Assembly: GCA_024195585.1 (NCBI GenBank)
Contig: SWBL01000658.1
Span: 1-13,039 of the forward strand
Direction of reading: 5' to 3'
Length of the DNA stretch: 13,039 nt
DNA from: Aureobasidium sp. EXF-3400
Lineage: Eukaryota > Ascomycota > Dothideomycetes > Dothideales > Saccotheciaceae
A program made the translations under genes and the position numbers. Numbering within the stretch: position 1 is the first letter of the stretch; each line of letters opens with the position of its first letter. Below are positions 9,110 to 13,039 of this stretch, piece by piece. The notes under the pieces were generated by a model. That model had not been told where the DNA came from. It did no database searches and worked only from the letters and a program-made list of their open reading frames with translations.

Positions 9110-10510
9110 TCAGATTGCATATCCATTAGATTGATACTTCCCCTCCTTGATCCAGTCAAACTCGGTACCCAAGAATTGATGCGCTCTCAGATCACCAGAC
9201 CTTGCGTGTCCCTCAAAGTTCTCCACGCGAGCTGCTCTACCACACAAGAGCCCCAACTCTCCACTTGCCTTGTCATCGTCCACGATCTGGTAAGTGCATG
9301 TGCGAAGGTACTTGCCGACCCACAGTCCGCCCGTATATCTAGCGGCTCCACGGGTGGGCAGAACGTGGTTGGTGCCGATACACTTGTCACCATAGGAGAC
9401 GCAAGTGCGCTCGCCGAGGAAGAGTGCGCCGTAATTCTTCATCTTGACAAGGGCCTCGCGGGGCTTTTCGGTCAAAATTTGGACGTGTTCGCTGGCGTAG
9501 ACGTCGGCGAGAGCGTAGGCCTCATCAAGGCTTTCGACCACGACAACCTCGCCCCAATCTCTCCATGAAGTCCCGGCGAGCTCGGCGGTAGGCAGGATCT
9601 TGAGTAGCTCGTCCACGTGCGTGATTGTCTTCTTAGCCACCTCCGCCGAAGTGGTGATGAGAATAGCAGGGGTATCCGGACCATGCTCTGCTTGTGATAG
9701 GAGGTCCGTGGCGCAAGTGAATGGGTCGGCTTTGTGGTCCGCCACGATAAGAACTTCGGTAGGTCCGGCAAAGAGATCAATACCGACTTCTCCAAAGAGC
9801 TGGCGCTTTGCTTCCGCGACGAAAGCGTTGCCTGGACCCGCAATAAAGTCGACTTTTCGGATGGTCTCAGTGCCGACAGCCATGGCGGCAACCGCTTGAA
9901 CACCGCCGAGGATAAAGATCTCATCTGCGCCAGCAAGATACATTGCGGCGATTGTGGCATGAGGGATCTTGCCCATGATAGGAGGTGTGCAAGCTACGAC
10001 ATTGGGAACCCCTGCCACCTTTGCCGTGACGATCGTCATGTGCGCGGAGGCAAGCAAAGGGTATCTTCCACCAGGGATGTACCTGTCACCTTCATGTTAG
10101 CATACAATACTGGCATTCATGCGACTGTAAAGTACTTACGCGCCGACATTCTGGATCGGGACATTTTTATGTCCCAAGAACACTCCGGGCTCGATTTCCA
10201 GCTCCAATTCGGACAGAGAGTTCCTCTGCGCCTCGGCGAACTTGCGGACGTTGCTTTGCACCTTCATGATGTCTTTGATCACCTGTTCCGGTACCTTGGA
10301 CATGATGTCCTTGATATCCGAATCCGAAAGCTTGAAAGATTGAGGCGACCATTTGTCGAACTTTTCGGAGTACTGGCGAACAGCTGCATCGCCATCTTGT
10401 CTTATGTGATCGATGACACCTTTTACCGTCTGGGAAACTTGGTGACTGGATTGGACGGAGGTGACAGCGTCATTGTCGACAATTCTTTGCTTCAGGTAGG
10501 TGGGAGCCAT
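9110..10510 (-). CDS. Stand-alone histidinol dehydrogenase-family enzyme (HpsN-like)
   Basis: Two exons, 10510-10140 and 10082-9110, with a 57-base intron (GTAAGT donor, GCTAACATG branch, GACAG acceptor), give 447 aa. The ATG context AAAATGG is good. All HisD-type active-site residues line up with Salmonella HisD: zinc ligands Q254 and H257 (SQAEHG), D356 (YGDK) and H416 (EGHA); catalytic E322/H323 (ASEHV); and H363 (TNHVLPT). The family oxidises a primary alcohol in two NAD-dependent steps via an aldehyde to the acid, with zinc. In fungi, histidinol dehydrogenase proper is normally part of trifunctional His4, so a free-standing copy beside a dioxygenase points to another substrate. GRYPLLASAHM, FILGGVQAVAAMA and ARYTGGLWVGKY resemble bacterial HpsN (2,3-dihydroxypropane-1-sulfonate dehydrogenase). 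That comparison is from memory, so the substrate stays open. No targeting signal is evident. It is convergent with the regulator gene. Confidence 0.92.
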
Positions 10511-11049
10511 TTTCTGGATGTCAATATCAAGATTGGAGACACCAGTATTGCTCACAGGTATATATGAGCTAGCCTGATCACTACATGTGGCTTCATCTAG
10601 TACGGTATGCTGTGTTCTCTCATTTGATTGTGGAAGAGCACGGGCTGTCGATGGTCTGAACAATGTGGTCTACCGTGCGGCTCGGTAGGAGGGCTTCACG
10701 GTACGTAGTGCGGGCGAGGACTTCCTCCGCTCCACTCTCCGACCAATCGGTAGTGTGAGTTTCCGATGTGGGCGCAGAACCGTCCCTCCGATCATCTGTA
10801 CAATGCGAAACAGTATGCTGTGATCTGAGCCGAGCCTATCTTCATATGATCATCCGGCGTCCGAGACCCAGACCGACACACGGGCCTTCACGCCTGCCAC
10901 ACCAGATGAAGCCTGCATCTAGCTATGAGCATTGACTACCTTATATTTTTCAAGTGGAAACTGGCAGAGAAAAGCGGAGTTGATGGAATTTGCAATCTGA
11001 TTCGGGGAGTCGCTAAGCCACTGTGGCTAACTCGATGGAAGTACATTCT
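10511..11049 (-). promoter_or_regulatory. Upstream region of the HisD-family gene
   Basis: These 539 bases lie between two - strand genes and contain no convincing coding frame. Visible elements are TATATA at 10559-10564, about 50 bases upstream of the start codon, and an inverted pair CCG-ACCAAT-CGG at 10739-10750 that also contains a CCAAT box. Overlapping SYGGRG-type hexamers CTCCGC (10725-10730) and CTCCAC (10730-10735) lie just beside it. A possible 42-base leader intron (10514-10555, GTGAGC...CAG) precedes the ATG; it is very short and unproven. Confidence 0.4.
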
Positions 11050-12507
11050 CTAATAACCATTGCACCATTCGTCCGTGTTCAGCAGTCCGGCGACACCAGC
11101 CTGATCTCCATGATCAAGATAACCACAGATCCTACCAGTAGGGTCCCATTTGTTCCTCAATTTCATGAGTGTACGTGCCTTCTCGTCAGTCCAATATTTG
11201 GTCTGGCGCACTTGAAAATCAGAGTCTCCGAGGTATGCCCCCTCGCACTGCGGCGCGACCTCCTTCATGATATGTCGAACCCATTTTTGACACCTGTCGT
11301 CATCCTTCTCGTCCTTCCAGATCGTGTACAGCGCAAAGTAATGGTCGCTTTGCATGCTCAGCGCCATGTCTGGAAGCTCCCTTCTGCTGCATGGTGCCAT
11401 TGCATACCACAGTGCGAAAGCTTTCGAAGTCGGCAATGTGGTAAATGCTTTTTTGAGAGCTTCAGCTACGTCTACATCATTCTTGACATAACCGTTCTCG
11501 GCACAGTAGCGATGACCTTGTGGATTCGCGTTTGCTTGATCTTTGTATTCCTTGGCAAGACTTGTTCGTTTGTTGACTTCTTCAATCAAGAAGCCCTCCG
11601 GCCGCGTAGAGTTTGCTTGCCGCAAGGCAGCTCTACACTCTTCCTCGGACTCTTGGAAGGTCACGAAAAGAGGTATGATGCATAGTTGATCTATGCCGGG
11701 CGGCGTAGCGGCGACGGCTACGATCTCGGTTGCCGAGTCGAAGGAGGGCGTGATGCTGATCATCCAATTCATGACCTCGTCGTAGTTCGCAATTGGGTAG
11801 AGGAATGTCGAGGACAGCATGGCTGGAATCTGCTTTCGGATCTTCAGATGAAAGCGAGTGATGATGGCCGGAAAACCTGGTCCAGCTCCCTTGGACGCCC
11901 ACAAGAGATCGGAGTTCTCCTTAGCATCCACGTGAATGGCTTCACCGTCTGCTGTAATAACGTCTAAAGCCAAGATGTTCTCGCAAGCCCATCCCCAGTT
12001 CTGCAAAACCTATTAGCTGTCTGCAATTTTATCGCTAATCGCAAGAACACTCACTCTACAATTCCAGCCCATGCCGCCCTGTAACAGAAACCCGCCAAGT
12101 CCGACATCTGGACAATGCCCACCACAGAACATAAGACCTTCCGCGGACAAAGCGTCGTTGAGCATTTGACCAGTGGTGCTTGGAGACACAGTTGCAATCA
12201 TGGCTTCTTTATCGACACTGATATGCTTCAATTTGCCGAGCTCAATCAAGACTGCATTGTCCCTCACGCTCCAAGCGGCCCAGGAATGACCGCCCGATCT
12301 GACCGAAACCCTGCAGTCAAGCTTGTTGGCGAGTTGGACCGCTTGGAGAACGTGATCGTCGGTCTCTGCTAGAACAACAGCGATCGGAAACCTATGAGGT
12401 CGTCGTTGATTGAATACTCGTCCGACGCGAGCTTCTTCATAGACTTTTGGATCTGCCGAATCACGCCAGACTATGGGTAGCGAAGGGTCTACCTCGGTGT
12501 AGGCCAT
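11050..12507 (-). CDS. BBE-like FAD-linked oxidase
   Basis: Exons 12507-12055 and 12000-11050, joined in phase 0 across a 54-base intron (12001-12054, GTGAGT donor, TTGCAG acceptor), encode 467 aa. The upstream in-frame TAATAG inside the intron rules out read-through. The N-terminal PCMH-type FAD domain has VSVRSGGHSWAAWS (H74) and GGHCPDVGLGGFLLQGGMGWN (C132 after the GGH), the pair that typically binds FAD at two covalent points. After the intron come NWGWACENI, LALDVITADGE and DLLWASKGAGPGF, standard for the family. The C-terminal berberine-bridge segment is YWTDEKARTLMKLRNKWDPTGR. Such enzymes oxidise alcohols or amines or couple rings, using O2. Unlike many secreted fungal relatives, it has no signal peptide, so an intracellular role is likely. 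It lies upstream of the HisD-family gene on the same strand. Confidence 0.9.
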
Positions 12508-12905
12508 TGGACGAGTTGATTGGTACGAAGTGATGAACAGGAGGTGCGGGATTGCAAGATTTGTGCAAGCTTACGGGCCAGCTATGATGCGAAAGAGACG
12601 AATCTTATCGATGTTCGGATACTATGGGGGAAACACAATAGAGCGATGTGGGGATGGTATGGTGAGACCGGGGACCAACTTCGCCCACAGTTGCTTGCGC
12701 GCTCGGCACTTGTCAAACTCTCCGCTCGGGGCGAAGAACGTTGATCGATTCCGGGGTAGATTTTCTGGGGACCCCACGAAACAAGACACACCGCGGGGTG
12801 GCCACTGACCTTGCGACCCCAGATAAACGCAAAAGACATCGCTTCTATCCACACAGGGGTATAAAGATCCACTCTTTGTTTAAGCTTGCCCTTTTGCCGT
12901 CTTCG
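12508..12905 (-). promoter_or_regulatory. Upstream region of the FAD oxidase gene
   Basis: About 400 bases separate the oxidase start from the end of the next gene on the same strand. Long open frames here have no family signal and look accidental. The region's notable feature is the GGGG/CCCC-rich island described in the next entry. CCG-CT-CGG at 12722-12729 is a further symmetrical CGG element. The edge-side half (12830-12905) shows nothing clear. Confidence 0.4.
12648..12822. promoter_or_regulatory. Cluster of seven CreA-type SYGGRG hexamers
   Basis: Seven matches to SYGGRG on either strand occur in 175 bases: GTGGGG 12648-12653, CCGGGG 12668-12673, CCGGGG 12751-12756, CTGGGG 12765-12770, CCCCAC 12772-12777 (reverse), GCGGGG 12793-12798 and CCCCAG 12817-12822 (reverse). 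With equal base frequencies, about 0.7 would be expected by chance. Two form a tight inverted pair one base apart, a layout often found at working CreA/Cre1 targets. A C2H2 stress-type factor that reads GGGG could be the alternative binder. Confidence 0.5.
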
Positions 12906-13039
12906 TTATTGTATACCAATCATCGAACTGCTTCTGCGATAACCGTATGTAGTAGAGAAGGCACTGGCGAAGTTGGAAGAGATGGCAACAAGGAACCCGA
13001 TGGTCACAGACATGACGAGAGTAGCCCAGAGAACGATTG
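12906..13039 (-). CDS. 3' end of a membrane protein, partial
   Basis: The last 44 complete codons of a - strand frame run from the window edge to TAA at 12906-12908. Third positions are mostly C or T, the coding bias of this region. The translation has one long hydrophobic helix, LWATLVMSVTIGFLVAI, followed by a polar tail ending in RRSSSMIGIQ. This could be the last transmembrane segment and tail of a major-facilitator-type transporter, but one helix cannot fix the family. A GGTATAC donor-like site in the tail could mean the true end lies elsewhere. The gene continues beyond the right edge. Confidence 0.45.
   Translation of the reverse strand, partial: IVLWATLVMSVTIGFLVAISSNFASAFSTTYGYRRSSSMIGIQ

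Noticed and set aside
9734..10567. Long + strand open frame of 277 codons
   Set aside because: Antisense shadow of the HisD-family gene, and it runs across that gene's intron.
10511..10663. N-terminal extension of the HisD-family protein in the same frame
   Set aside because: The extension opens with TTG, has no ATG and low-complexity content; ATG at 10508-10510 has a good context and matches the family N-terminus.
11023..11685. + strand open frame of 220 codons
   Set aside because: Antisense shadow of the FAD oxidase second exon.
12860..12865. TATAAA on the + strand as a core promoter
   Set aside because: No + strand gene start follows before the edge, and the - strand frame beyond it has better coding character.

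Overview
The window looks like nuclear DNA of a filamentous ascomycete (Pezizomycotina). The genes carry short introns of 45 to 100 bases with GT..AG ends and CTGAC/CTAAC-like branch points. There is a large fungal C2H2 + Zn2Cys6 regulator, and the left end is a transposon relic with the CpA-to-TpA depletion typical of repeat-induced point mutation (RIP). All gene models below were spliced by hand from reading frame, splice signals and family motifs.

Layout. 1-789: AT-rich, RIP-degraded hAT transposon remnant; the conserved C-terminal dimerisation region of the transposase is still readable between stop codons. 790-1131: normal-composition promoter. 1132-1731 (+): single-domain cupin. 1823-2244 (-): small unknown protein, one intron. 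2245-2608: divergent promoter. 2609-4263 (+): class-3-like aldehyde dehydrogenase homologue, five exons, 483 aa, without the catalytic cysteine. 4491-5432 (-): LigB/DODA-type extradiol dioxygenase, one intron. 5433-5759: divergent promoter. 5760-8964 (+): 949-aa transcription factor with two C2H2 fingers and a Zn2Cys6 cluster, seven exons. 9110-10510 (-): stand-alone histidinol-dehydrogenase-family enzyme, closer in feel to bacterial sulfopropanediol dehydrogenase HpsN than to fungal His4, one intron. 11050-12507 (-): berberine-bridge-type FAD oxidase, one intron. 12906-13039 (-): 3' end of a membrane protein, cut by the window edge.

Reading. The genes form a compact set with a built-in pathway-type regulator: ring-cleaving dioxygenase, flavin oxidase, zinc alcohol/aldehyde dehydrogenase, cupin, ALDH-like protein and a possible transporter. 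No PKS, NRPS, terpene synthase or P450 is visible, so a catabolic or tailoring role is more likely than a complete biosynthetic cluster. Runs of CreA-type SYGGRG hexamers upstream of the flavin oxidase (seven in 175 bases) and upstream of the ALDH-like gene (three in 35 bases) fit carbon-catabolite-controlled catabolism. I do not recognise this combination as a characterised pathway. The substrate is unknown, and the joint function is inference.
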